Positions 15,046-23,647 of a DNA stretch of 64,000 nucleotides are shown here, one piece after another (the first letter of the stretch is position 1; the number at the start of each line of letters is the position of its first letter). A model generated the notes under the pieces. It did not search any database. It was not told the DNA's origin and saw nothing but the letters and a program-made list of their open reading frames with translations. This stretch comes from Lacihabitans sp. LS3-19 (lineage in GTDB: Bacteria > Bacteroidota > Bacteroidia > Cytophagales > Spirosomataceae), in NCBI RefSeq assembly GCF_024343575.1, contig NZ_RJUA01000002.1, positions 248,001 to 312,000 on the forward strand, given 5' to 3'. Both the position numbers and the translations under genes were made by a program.

Positions 15046-17070
15046 ATGAGAAAATTGTCTTTTGTGTTTTTAGTGTTTTTGGCTTTTGGTTTTTCGAATT
15101 CTCATGCACAGTTGAAAAATTTCAAAAAAGGACTTACGAGTTTTCAGGCTGGATATTATGATTTGGCTATCAAAGAATTTTTGAAGGTTAAAGAAATAGA
15201 CAATGCCCAGCAAGCCGAATTGAATTTTAAAATTGCAGAGGCCTACAGACTTACCAATAGATGGATTGAATCCATTCCCTTCTACGAAAAAGCTTTTGAT
15301 TCAGGATTGAATAATACAGATGCAATCTTTTATTATGCTTATGCTTTAAAAGCCAACGAAGAGTATGCCAAAGCAAAGATTTATCTTGAAAAATTTATTG
15401 ATGCCAAATCCGAAAACAAGACATTAAACGAAAGAGCACAAAGAGAAATGAATACGCTTTTGCTAATTTCTGATATTAAGTCTAAAACCTCAGAATTAGA
15501 ATTCAAAAACTTCTCTGCATTGAATACTGACAAAATTGAGTTTTCTGGAATTCTAAAAGATGGCTATTTTATTTTTTCTGCTTCGAAGAAAGACAAGTTG
15601 TATTCCAACGGATTGCCATTTTTGGGTATTTATAAAGCAAAAGTATCCCCTGATTTTACCACAGTAGGCACACCAGAGCCGTTTAGCAAAAACATTTTAG
15701 ATCCTGATAGAAATGAAGGAACGCCGACTTTTTCACCAGATGGTAAAACGATGATTTTTGCGAGAGGTAATTCAGGTAAAAGAAAAGATACCTCTCCTGA
15801 TGTAGACCTATACATGAGTAGGTATGTTGCAAATGAAGGTTGGACCGAGCCCAAATTAGTTTCTGCGTCTGATTCATTAGCTTGGGATGGTTCCCCTGCG
15901 TTTTCTCGAGATGGAAAGACGCTTTATTTTAGTTCAAATAGAGCAGGAGGAAGCGGAGGTCTAGATATTTATAGAGTAAATATGGACGCCTCTGGCAGGT
16001 TTGGAAACCCTGCAAACATGGGAAAAGCTATAAATACTGCTGGAGATGAGATGTTTCCTTATGTTTCAGAGGATGGGAAACTATATTTTGCTTCAGATGG
16101 TCATCCTGGATTAGGTAAATTGGATCTTTTTGTAGCTGTAAGGTCAGGAGGGAAGATTTCTGTGGAGAATTTAGGATTGCCTTACAATAGTTCAATGGAT
16201 GATTTTGGTCTTTCTTTTGATGAATCCGGAAATATATTTTTTACATCAAATAGAGAAGGAGGAAAAGGAAATGATGATATTTATTATTATTTAGCTCCGT
16301 CAACTCCAGACGAAACTGTTGCCAAAACTGATGATCCAAACGACCCAAGTAATCCTAATAATCCAAACAATAAAGATGGCAATGATCTCAAAAATCAGAA
16401 AATTGCTAATTATTTCTTAGAAGGAACTGTTTTGGGTAATAAAATACCTTTGGATTCGTCTTTGGTGAAAATTTACAAACTTGAATCTGGCATAGAATCA
16501 GACTTCGCTGAAGTGTATACTTCTCAAGGTAAATTTGGTCCTGTAAAAATGGATGAAGATGAAGATTATATGATCTTAGTAGAGAAAAGCACTTATCTCA
16601 CCAAAAGAGAAGGGTTTTCGATGTATGGTAGAAGTATACCTTACCCATTACTAAAGAAGCCAGTAACTGACACAACTTTCAAAATTGAAATTAACCTAGA
16701 GCAGGTGTTTGTTGGAAAAACATTCAGATTAGAAAATATCTATTATGACCTAGATAAATACGACATTCGATCAGATGCGGCTGTGGAATTGGACAAACTA
16801 GTTCAAATTCTTAAAGATAATCCGCTTATTAAAATCGAATTAGGTTCTCACACGGATTCCAGAGGAACGGATTTATATAACATCAGACTATCACAAAGAC
16901 GAGCGGAGTCAGTAATTAATTATTTGGCAATCAAAGGAATATCAAAAGAAAGGTTGACAGCCAAAGGATATGGTGAAACTGAATTGATTATTTCAAACGC
17001 CAAAACTGAGGAAGAGCACCAAGTAAATAGAAGAACTGAGTTTAAAGTTTTAGAGATTTCCTCAGAATAA
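15046..17070 (+). CDS. PorE-like protein: TPR, beta-propeller, CRD and OmpA domains
   Basis: A 674-residue exported protein (signal peptide 1-21, ending SHAQ). Domains in order: TPR-like helices (about 25-140), a PD40/WD40-like propeller (about 150-410, with repeats such as TFSPDGKTMIFAR, AFSRDGKTLYFSSNR and YVSEDGKLYFAS), an Asn/Pro/Asp-rich linker, a carboxypeptidase-regulatory-like beta sandwich (about 450-550), and a C-terminal OmpA peptidoglycan-binding domain (GSHTDSRGTDLYN, NRRTEFKVL). That is the layout of PorE, which anchors the type IX secretion machine to peptidoglycan in Porphyromonas. There is no lipobox Cys. Other OmpA-propeller proteins share this layout, so the exact role is not certain. 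Confidence 0.8.
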   Translation: MRKLSFVFLVFLAFGFSNSHAQLKNFKKGLTSFQAGYYDLAIKEFLKVKEIDNAQQAELNFKIAEAYRLTNRWIESIPFYEKAFDSGLNNTDAIFYYAYALKANEEYAKAKIYLEKFIDAKSENKTLNERAQREMNTLLLISDIKSKTSELEFKNFSALNTDKIEFSGILKDGYFIFSASKKDKLYSNGLPFLGIYKAKVSPDFTTVGTPEPFSKNILDPDRNEGTPTFSPDGKTMIFARGNSGKRKDTSPDVDLYMSRYVANEGWTEPKLVSASDSLAWDGSPAFSRDGKTLYFSSNRAGGSGGLDIYRVNMDASGRFGNPANMGKAINTAGDEMFPYVSEDGKLYFASDGHPGLGKLDLFVAVRSGGKISVENLGLPYNSSMDDFGLSFDESGNIFFTSNREGGKGNDDIYYYLAPSTPDETVAKTDDPNDPSNPNNPNNKDGNDLKNQKIANYFLEGTVLGNKIPLDSSLVKIYKLESGIESDFAEVYTSQGKFGPVKMDEDEDYMILVEKSTYLTKREGFSMYGRSIPYPLLKKPVTDTTFKIEINLEQVFVGKTFRLENIYYDLDKYDIRSDAAVELDKLVQILKDNPLIKIELGSHTDSRGTDLYNIRLSQRRAESVINYLAIKGISKERLTAKGYGETELIISNAKTEEEHQVNRRTEFKVLEISSE

Positions 17071-17107
17071 TAATTCGAGAAAAATAATATTCAACCCTAT
17101 ATTAAAA

Positions 17108-18028
17108 ATGAAAAAAACAATTCTGATATTAATGATACTTTCCAATACTGTTTTTGCACAATATCCAGTAGTTAGTTTGTATGAAAATGGAGTTCCAGGT
17201 ATAAAGGAAAGTGCTATTAATACCAAAGAAAACGTCGTTATAGGAAAGGATGGGATAACTAGGATAAATAACATAATGGATCCTTCTTTAACGGTAATTA
17301 AACCAAAAAAGAAAACATCCGATGCCTCGGTTGTGATTTGTCCAGGTGGAGGTTATGGAATTTTAGCATGGGATCATGAAGGAACTAGCATAGGGGAGTG
17401 GTTTGCGAGTAAAGGTGTAACTGCTTTTGTTCTTAAATATCGCCTTCCACAATATGATTTATATGAAAATGCAGAAATTAGGCCTTTGCAGGATGCTCAG
17501 CAAGCTTTTAGATATATAAGAAAAAATGCCCAAAAGTATGGTTTAGATACTGAAAAAGTGGGAATCATGGGTTTTTCGGCTGGAGGGCATTTAGCAGCTT
17601 CAGTAAGTACACATTTTGATGAGCAAATAGGTGAAATAACAGATGCCTCCATTAGTGTAAAACCTAATTTCGCTATCCTTTTGTATCCAGTTATATCATT
17701 TTCTGATAAATATGCTCATTTAGGTTCTAGGAAAAATCTTTTAAACGATAATCCTACGATTGAAAAAATCGAACATTATTCAAATGAGCTTCAAGTAAAA
17801 AATGGAACTCCGCCTACTTTTTTAGTGCATGCATTTGACGATGGTGTATTAGTAAACAACAGTTTAGCGTATTTTAAAGCCCTTAAAGCGAAAGGAATTC
17901 CATCCGAAATGCACATATACGATAGAGGAGGGCATGGATTCTCAATGAAAAAAAGTAATAAAGGCCCAGTTGCTTCTTGGCCAGCACGATTAGAAGAATG
18001 GCTTAGATTAAACAATTGGATGAAATAA
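17108..18028 (+). CDS. Secreted alpha/beta hydrolase (BD-FAE/acetylesterase-like)
   Basis: A 306-residue protein with signal peptide (1-18, ending VFAQ). CPGGGYGIL is the oxyanion-hole segment, MGFSAGGHLA holds the nucleophile Ser, HAFDDGVLV the catalytic Asp, and DRGGHGFSM the catalytic His. This fits esterases of the carbohydrate esterase/kynurenine formamidase-like group, which often remove acetyl groups from polysaccharides. It follows the porE-like gene by 37 bases, so it may be cotranscribed. Confidence 0.82.
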   Translation: MKKTILILMILSNTVFAQYPVVSLYENGVPGIKESAINTKENVVIGKDGITRINNIMDPSLTVIKPKKKTSDASVVICPGGGYGILAWDHEGTSIGEWFASKGVTAFVLKYRLPQYDLYENAEIRPLQDAQQAFRYIRKNAQKYGLDTEKVGIMGFSAGGHLAASVSTHFDEQIGEITDASISVKPNFAILLYPVISFSDKYAHLGSRKNLLNDNPTIEKIEHYSNELQVKNGTPPTFLVHAFDDGVLVNNSLAYFKALKAKGIPSEMHIYDRGGHGFSMKKSNKGPVASWPARLEEWLRLNNWMK

Positions 18029-18065
18029 TGTGCTATATTGCATAATATATACGTCTGAGCCATTT

Positions 18066-18094
18066 AATAAAAAATGCTTTTAATATTTTTTATT
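18066..18094 (+). terminator. AT-only hairpin after the esterase gene
   Basis: Ten-base perfect arms AATAAAAAAT and ATTTTTTATT. With no GC pairs it is a weak terminator at best. Confidence 0.3.
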
Positions 18095-18147
18095 CTATTA
18101 TCAATAAGGTAATTTTAGGTCAGGATTTAGACATAAACTATACAAAT

Positions 18148-19185
18148 ATGAAAAAAATTATTCTTTCAATCGGCTTAGGTTTAGTTGTTACTTATGCTTC
18201 AGCACAGGTGGTTAACTCTACGAAACTTTATATTGCAGAAGGTGCAGTAGTAAGTTTAGGTTCTGATGTAACCAACAATGGTGAAATTACTAACAATGGT
18301 AAACTGCACCTTAAAGGAGATTTGAAAAACAATGCAAAATTGGTTTCAAAAGGTGAAGTGAATTTTGATGGTCAATCGCCACAAACTGTTTCTGGAACTA
18401 CCAAAGCAGAAATGTCAAGGATTGCCGTTGAAAACGACATAAATCTTCAAACACCTGTTTCCGTTTCTGATGAGGTTTCATTTAGAAAAGGAATTGTAAG
18501 TACTTACAATGAGTCTGGCCTTGAATTAGGCGAAAATGCTACTACAAGCGGAGCAAGTGATATGTCACACGTTGCAGGAGTAATGAGCAAAACAGGAAAT
18601 GGTTCTTTTGAATTTCCTGTAGGTGATGGTACTAATTTGAAGAGCTTTGAAGTTAGCAAAATGAATGGTAAAACACTTGAGGCTAAATATGTTGCAAACA
18701 ATCCTATGGATGTTTCAGCTGATTTAGACTATGATGTTGAGTCAATAAATCAAACAGAATACTGGGTGTTGAAATCAAACGATAACAGTTCAGTAGATGT
18801 AAGTTTGAAAGATAAATCAGATGTTGCTTATCTTAAAAGTGGCGTTTGGGTGAAAGACAACAGCAGAATCAATGTTTCTTCTGGAAACAAAGACGGTGCA
18901 ATGTTTACTTCAGGAACTGGCAGAAATATCACGAAAGAAATCGGTGTTTGGCCAAACCCAACTCAAGGAGAATTTAACTTGAAACTTACTGGAATGAGAG
19001 ACACAGATAATATCTCTGTTGATTTGACAAACCAAGATGGTAGAGTAGTTATGAAAATGTCAGGTACTGTTAGAGAATTGAGAAAAGCGTATACTTTGCC
19101 AAACGGCATGGTTACCACTAACCTTACAGTTAGAGTTATCAATGGTACTGAAGCAATGACACAAAGTTTGATATTGAACAGATAA
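18148..19185 (+). CDS. Protein with T9SS type A sorting domain
   Basis: A 345-residue protein with a signal peptide (1-20, ending SAQV). The C-terminal 80 residues begin IGVWPNPTQGEFNLKL and end with a strand SLILNR, the pattern of the type IX secretion C-terminal signal. The N-terminal part has repetitive NNGEITNNGKLHLKGDLKNN, typical of cell-surface beta-solenoid or filler proteins of Cytophagales. It is expected to be exported by T9SS and attached to or shed from the surface. Its own function is not visible. A strong terminator follows. Confidence 0.85.
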   Translation: MKKIILSIGLGLVVTYASAQVVNSTKLYIAEGAVVSLGSDVTNNGEITNNGKLHLKGDLKNNAKLVSKGEVNFDGQSPQTVSGTTKAEMSRIAVENDINLQTPVSVSDEVSFRKGIVSTYNESGLELGENATTSGASDMSHVAGVMSKTGNGSFEFPVGDGTNLKSFEVSKMNGKTLEAKYVANNPMDVSADLDYDVESINQTEYWVLKSNDNSSVDVSLKDKSDVAYLKSGVWVKDNSRINVSSGNKDGAMFTSGTGRNITKEIGVWPNPTQGEFNLKLTGMRDTDNISVDLTNQDGRVVMKMSGTVRELRKAYTLPNGMVTTNLTVRVINGTEAMTQSLILNR

Positions 19186-19206
19186 GAAATTTTAGATGTT
19201 ATATTT

Positions 19207-19233
19207 AAAAAAGGGGCTTTTGGCCCCTTTTTT
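19207..19233. terminator. Bidirectional terminator
   Basis: An 11-bp stem of A6-GGGGC with GCCCC-T6 and a 5-base loop; the A-run and T-run on the two sides serve both the plus-strand T9SS cargo gene and the minus-strand kinase-like gene. Confidence 0.92.
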
Positions 19234-19269
19234 TATGAATTTAAATCCAAATTGTCTCTAATCTAAATT

Positions 19270-20337
19270 TTATAACATCTTCTTATAATCAATTGATTCA
19301 GCCGCCTTTTTGATTAAACTTTTTACGCCAAATCCTAAATTAGCAAATCGGGGATCTTGGGTTAAGCCTTTTTTGTATCTAGAATATATTTGTTGAATAA
19401 TTACTGCGTTTTTGAAAAGGCCAAAAATATAAAAATATAAAATTTTTGAAAGGTCAATGTTTGGATTGAAACTTTTATATAGCTCTACATATTCATTTCG
19501 AGTGAGTGCACCTGGTAACCAGCTTAAATTAAAGTTCTTCTCAAAATCTCCATCTCCAGCTTCAGCCCAATAAGAAAGTGTTGTGCCAATGTCCATTCTC
19601 GGATCACCAACTGTTGTCATTTCCCAATCTAATATTGCTTGAATTTTTTGAGTTTTTAAGTCAAAAATAACATTATCAAACTTAAAATCATTATGAATCA
19701 AACTAGGTTTGATTTCTTCGGGGAGATTAGATTTTAACCACTCAATTACTTTTTCCACTTCGGAAATATCATCTGTTTCGGCATTTTTATAACGTTCGTG
19801 CCACCCCAAAACTTGCCTTTCTATATAACCTTCAGGTTTACCAATTTGCTGCAGAGGTGTACCATCAATTTCAATTTTATGTAATTCTGCCTGAGTTTTA
19901 CAAAGTTCAATAGATAAATTTTGCATTAATTCAGGATTTAGAATAGGCAATTGGTTTTTTATCTGAGAATTTCTTAGAATGGTTCCTTCAAGTTTTTCCA
20001 TTACATAAAATTCGCTTCCAATTACCTCCTCATCAGATGAATAAAAAATAGGATCGGGGATTTTAGCAAAACCAGCTTCCTTTAAACTACATAAAATACC
20101 ATACTCACGTTTCATGTTGTGTCCACCTTTTATAGCTTTTGCACCTTTAGGCGGCTTTCTTAAAACGTATTTATTCCCATTAGTTAATATCAAATAGGTA
20201 AGATTTGAAAAACCACCTGGAAATTGTTGAATTTCTATAATTTTAGTAAAATCTGGGATGTTTTCTTTTAATGCTTTTTGTAAATTTTCTATATCCAACT
20301 CTTCTCCTATTCTAATTTTCTTAGCTTGATCTTCCAT
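19270..20337 (-). CDS. APH-like phosphotransferase (ACAD10/11 kinase type)
   Basis: A 355-residue kinase-fold protein. The catalytic loop is LIHNDFKFDNVIF and the metal-binding segment ILDWEMTTVGDPRMD; YVLRKPPKG holds the ATP-binding Lys and the N-terminal GGFSNLTYLI the glycine-rich turn. This is the branch found fused to acyl-CoA dehydrogenase in animal ACAD10/11 and separate in the levulinate pathway of Pseudomonas, where it phosphorylates 4-hydroxyacyl-CoA. It overlaps the dehydrogenase gene by one base (TAATG), which strongly supports the same two-step role here. Confidence 0.85.
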   Translation of the reverse strand: MEDQAKKIRIGEELDIENLQKALKENIPDFTKIIEIQQFPGGFSNLTYLILTNGNKYVLRKPPKGAKAIKGGHNMKREYGILCSLKEAGFAKIPDPIFYSSDEEVIGSEFYVMEKLEGTILRNSQIKNQLPILNPELMQNLSIELCKTQAELHKIEIDGTPLQQIGKPEGYIERQVLGWHERYKNAETDDISEVEKVIEWLKSNLPEEIKPSLIHNDFKFDNVIFDLKTQKIQAILDWEMTTVGDPRMDIGTTLSYWAEAGDGDFEKNFNLSWLPGALTRNEYVELYKSFNPNIDLSKILYFYIFGLFKNAVIIQQIYSRYKKGLTQDPRFANLGFGVKSLIKKAAESIDYKKML

Positions 20338-21545
20338 TAAAGTGAAATAGGATTGAAGTTTTTCAAAATATTCTTTGCCAAAGCAGATTTGTGTACTTCA
20401 TCGGCACCATCATAAATCCTTGAGGCACGTTCGTGCGTATAAAAATACGACAAAATCACATCGGTAGTCATTCCTAGACCACCATGAACTTGAATAGCTC
20501 TATCCACCACTCTCAGCATCATGTTAGCTGTAGAAAATTTTATTGCGGAAATTTCATCTCTGCAAGCTGCCGCACCATTTAAATCAATATTATGTGCGGT
20601 ATTTAATACCAATAGTCTAGCAGCTTCTATTTCAGCTTTGGATTCAGCGATAAATCCGTGAATAAATTGCATGTGGCCAAGTGTTTTTTCTTCGGTAATA
20701 TTCCTACTTAGAGCATATTGACACATTAGGTCAAAACTCCGCTGGGCTATGCCAATAAAACGCATGCAATGATGGATTCTTCCCGGCCCTAAACGTTCTT
20801 GAGCTAATTTGAAACCGCTACCTTCTGGTCCTACCAAATAGCTCTGAGGCACGCGTACATTATTGTATTTGACTTCTGCATGGCTTGCCCAGCTATCTCC
20901 CGCATGGCCCATTATTGGAATATTTCTAACAAATTCATATCCGGGATTGTCCAAAGGCACAATAATTTGACTGGCTCTTTGGTGAGCTGGAGCATTGGGA
21001 TTTGTGATAGCCATAACTACAGCAAAAGCAGCACCATCCGCAGATGAGGTGAACCATTTATGTCCATTGATGATATAGTCAGAACCATCTTTAACTGCTG
21101 TAGTTCCCATCATGGTAGGATTTGAGCCGGCAAACTCAGGCTCGGTCATGCTAAAGCAACTTCTAATTTTTCCTTCTTGCAAAGGTTTCAAAAATTTACT
21201 TTTTAGTTCTTCAGAGGCGTATTTATGCAGTAATTCCGTATTGCCAATATCTGGAGCTTGGGTATTGAACACGAAATGTCCGAAAGGAGAGTAGGCTAGG
21301 ATTTCAGAGACTTGTCCAAATTCGCAAAGACTAAGCCCAAGTCCACCTTCTTTTTCGGAGAGGTGCATACCAAACAGACCTTCTTGCTTCACGATTTCTC
21401 GTTTTTCTAATAATATAGGCTCAACTTTAGAGAAATTTCCATTCATTATTTCTGGAGTTTCCAGATTATAGAGGTGTGTTTTTACAAAGGATTTAACTTT
21501 GGGCAGTATCTCCTTGATTTTATTGGTTTGGAAAATGTTTGACAT
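20337..21545 (-). CDS. Acyl-CoA dehydrogenase
   Basis: A 402-residue flavoenzyme. Features are SMTEPEFAGSNPT (FAD-binding middle domain), GHKWFTSSADGA, RMRFIG-like CMRFIGIAQRSFD, and QVHGGLGMTTDVILSYFYTHERASRIYDGADEVH at the C-terminus (only partly quoted as a family landmark). The 402-residue length and the C-terminal RIYDGADEVHKS match the ACAD10/11-like group. The next gene is the kinase partner, overlapping by one base, so this pair probably converts a 4-hydroxyacyl-CoA to an enoyl- or ketoacyl-CoA for beta-oxidation. Confidence 0.88.
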   Translation of the reverse strand: MSNIFQTNKIKEILPKVKSFVKTHLYNLETPEIMNGNFSKVEPILLEKREIVKQEGLFGMHLSEKEGGLGLSLCEFGQVSEILAYSPFGHFVFNTQAPDIGNTELLHKYASEELKSKFLKPLQEGKIRSCFSMTEPEFAGSNPTMMGTTAVKDGSDYIINGHKWFTSSADGAAFAVVMAITNPNAPAHQRASQIIVPLDNPGYEFVRNIPIMGHAGDSWASHAEVKYNNVRVPQSYLVGPEGSGFKLAQERLGPGRIHHCMRFIGIAQRSFDLMCQYALSRNITEEKTLGHMQFIHGFIAESKAEIEAARLLVLNTAHNIDLNGAAACRDEISAIKFSTANMMLRVVDRAIQVHGGLGMTTDVILSYFYTHERASRIYDGADEVHKSALAKNILKNFNPISL

Positions 21546-21547
21546 AT

Positions 21548-22372
21548 TTATAGTTTGTAAAATTTGATGGCATTTGAGCCAAATATTAAATCTTTTTCAG
21601 AAGTGGTTAATTTTTCAAAATAGCTTTTTAAAATATTCAGTTGCTCGGAATATTCTGCTGCAACCAAACATACAGGCCAATCTGAGCCATACATAATTCT
21701 GTCTACACCAAAACTACCCAAAACTATATCGAGATAGATATAAAAATCTTCTTTTTTCCAAGAATTCCAATCTGCTTCGGTTACCATTCCAGAAACCTTG
21801 CAATGTACATTCGGAAGTTCAGAAAGTTTTTGGATGTAATTCCCCCATTGTGATATTTTTTGGTCTTTGATATAAGGTTTTGCTAGATGATCTATTACAA
21901 AATGCGTATTAGGGCAGGTTTTGGCCAAATAAATCGCATCTTTCATTTGGGTCGGATAGATTAGGATATCATACGTATAATCATATTCCGAAAGCGTTTG
22001 AATGCCAGACACAAAAGAAGGATCTCTCATAAAGCCAATTTCTTCACCCTGAACAATATGCCTAAAGCCTTTGATTTTTGGATATTCTTTAAATTTTTCT
22101 AAGGATTGTTTTAAAGTTTGAGATTTTAAATCCGTCCATCCAACAACGCCTTTTATGAAATCATTTTGCTCGGCTAGCCCGTTGATATATAAGGTTTCTT
22201 CCTCAGTTTGATTTACTTGAACGAGAACTGTACCGTCGATTTGGTTTGCATCCAATATTGGTTTAAGATCTTCAGGTAAAAAGCTCCTTTGAATCTTGGC
22301 CATTTCATCGTTTATCCATGCAAAATCTGTTGAATTATAGTTCCAGAAATGTTGATGAGCATCTATTTTCAT
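21548..22372 (-). CDS. Amidohydrolase family protein (L-fuconolactonase-like)
   Basis: A 274-residue TIM-barrel hydrolase. MKIDAHQHFWN is the metal-binding opening, GFRHIVQGE, FVIDHLAKP and IMYGSDWPVC are the conserved middle and C-terminal motifs of the fuconolactonase/PDC-lactonase group. The enzyme would open a sugar lactone or cleave a related ring. It stops two bases before the dehydrogenase gene starts, so all three genes are one operon; the lactonase may feed hydroxy acids to the kinase-dehydrogenase pair (inference). Confidence 0.85.
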   Translation of the reverse strand: MKIDAHQHFWNYNSTDFAWINDEMAKIQRSFLPEDLKPILDANQIDGTVLVQVNQTEEETLYINGLAEQNDFIKGVVGWTDLKSQTLKQSLEKFKEYPKIKGFRHIVQGEEIGFMRDPSFVSGIQTLSEYDYTYDILIYPTQMKDAIYLAKTCPNTHFVIDHLAKPYIKDQKISQWGNYIQKLSELPNVHCKVSGMVTEADWNSWKKEDFYIYLDIVLGSFGVDRIMYGSDWPVCLVAAEYSEQLNILKSYFEKLTTSEKDLIFGSNAIKFYKL

Positions 22373-22403
22373 TATTATCCCTTTTGAATTCTAATATAGC
22401 TTG

Positions 22404-22424
22404 TTTTAGGATAATTGCCTAAAA
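22404..22424. repeat. Inverted repeat before the fuconolactonase-like operon
   Basis: TTTTAGG (22404-22410) and CCTAAAA (22418-22424), 7-base spacer, 32 bases before the operon's start codon. It may be an operator; there is no T-run to make a terminator of the upstream cruF-like gene. Confidence 0.4.
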
Positions 22425-22469
22425 TTATTGGATTTTAAAACTAAAACTTAACAATTGATTAGTCTTTGT

Positions 22470-23102
22470 TTAGAATTTCTGAAAAAGAAATAAACTCACA
22501 AAAAACAACCATTGAAACCAAAAAACAGCTGTTGATAGTTTGTTTTTCTTTTCAAATGTAGTTTTGTTGAAATAATAGAGTAAGACGAAACTTATCGCAA
22601 ACCAAGCGACATAATTTTGAATCGGAGGGTTGTTGTTTGTCCATGACCACATATTTTGAGCAATGGCTACGGGTTCAGCAAAAAAGTCAAAAGCAGTCAT
22701 TAGTAATGCTCCAAAAAGGCTTTTTAAGAAAATACTTTTTGTATTTAAGCTTAGAACGAACGAACCCGTACAATAAATCATCAAAAACCAATTGAGACCA
22801 ATAATGGGTGGAACTTCGAATATTTTTGGCCCTAATGTGGTAAGATACTTGTATTCACCAAAAATCAGCCCGGTTTTTACGCCCAAAACCTCTATTAAAT
22901 AACCAACGAGTGCTGAAATAGTAAAAAAAATCCAAAAAGATGAGCTCTTGTTTTTTTGAAAGAAAATCAAAAAAAATGTAACGGCTGATATATGAAAAGG
23001 CGTGAGGAATTGGAAGGAATTTTTTGTAGAGCTTATACTAAGTCCTATAAAACCAGCGAGATACATGGTCGATAAAAGCCAAATAGTAGATTTTGCTGTC
23101 AT
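22470..23102 (-). CDS. Carotenoid biosynthesis protein, CruF/DUF422-like
   Basis: A 210-residue membrane protein with about seven hydrophobic segments. GYLIEVLGVKTGLIFGEYKY and the following PIIGLNWFLMIYC are hallmark segments (shown in part) of the DUF422/CruF family, whose cyanobacterial and actinobacterial members hydrate the psi end of gamma-carotene. DFFAEPVAI carries conserved Asp/Glu. In Bacteroidota this family is widespread with pigment genes, but here its only neighbours are uvrA and a DMP19-like gene, so its product is expected to be a hydroxylated carotenoid or a related terpenoid. The start overlaps the previous gene by four bases. Confidence 0.78.
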   Translation of the reverse strand: MTAKSTIWLLSTMYLAGFIGLSISSTKNSFQFLTPFHISAVTFFLIFFQKNKSSSFWIFFTISALVGYLIEVLGVKTGLIFGEYKYLTTLGPKIFEVPPIIGLNWFLMIYCTGSFVLSLNTKSIFLKSLFGALLMTAFDFFAEPVAIAQNMWSWTNNNPPIQNYVAWFAISFVLLYYFNKTTFEKKNKLSTAVFWFQWLFFVSLFLFQKF

Positions 23103-23647
23103 AGTTTATGCAATGCTTCGTAATATTTTGGAATACTGAAAGTTTTATCAAAAAGTGCAAATTCCTCAAATTGGTCATCACCATGTACACTGAAACTGTC
23201 GGGTTTTATCTTGGAAAATTCTCCGCACTTTAACAAATTAAAGATTTCTGGAGATATTTTGTTTAAAATTTGTCCGAAATTTTTCGCATCCTCTTCCAGA
23301 TTTAAATACTGAAGGATTTGGTAGAAGCTAATGACGTATTTTTGATCATACCAAAATAATCTAAAAATGCCTCTTTTTTGATAATGTTTTTCAATTTTTT
23401 GAATTAGGAATATTGCAAAATAAAATTTGCTTTCGTTTTGCTTATCCCGAACTTTCGACCTGAAAAATTCTTTATATATAACTGAAAATGAATTGTTTTT
23501 GATCGGCTTTTCGGGTATTACCTCAGGTAAAATGTCAAAATTTACGTAATTAGAATGTCCCAAGTCGAATTTCTTTTTACCTGCTATAATCAATCTCCAA
23601 GCCAAAACTAAGAGCATTAACAGTCTGAATTCGACAGGTATTCTCAT
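23099..23647 (-). CDS. Hypothetical protein, weakly DMP19/DUF4375-like
   Basis: A 182-residue protein with a hydrophobic start (residues 8-20) and no clear lipobox. The middle (about 85-130: RGIFRLFWYDQ, then FYQILQYLNLEEDAKNFG) resembles the NGGFxQFF...aleaiGa pattern of DMP19/DUF4375 proteins, a family that mimics DNA or binds nucleotide-like acidic surfaces. The match is loose. It overlaps uvrA by four bases (ATGA) and the cruF-like gene by four bases, so expression is tied to both. Confidence 0.5.
   Translation of the reverse strand: MRIPVEFRLLMLLVLAWRLIIAGKKKFDLGHSNYVNFDILPEVIPEKPIKNNSFSVIYKEFFRSKVRDKQNESKFYFAIFLIQKIEKHYQKRGIFRLFWYDQKYVISFYQILQYLNLEEDAKNFGQILNKISPEIFNLLKCGEFSKIKPDSFSVHGDDQFEEFALFDKTFSIPKYYEALHKL

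Noticed and set aside
22404-22424. Terminator for the cruF-like gene
   Set aside because: The inverted repeat has no T-run on the minus strand; kept only as a possible operator.
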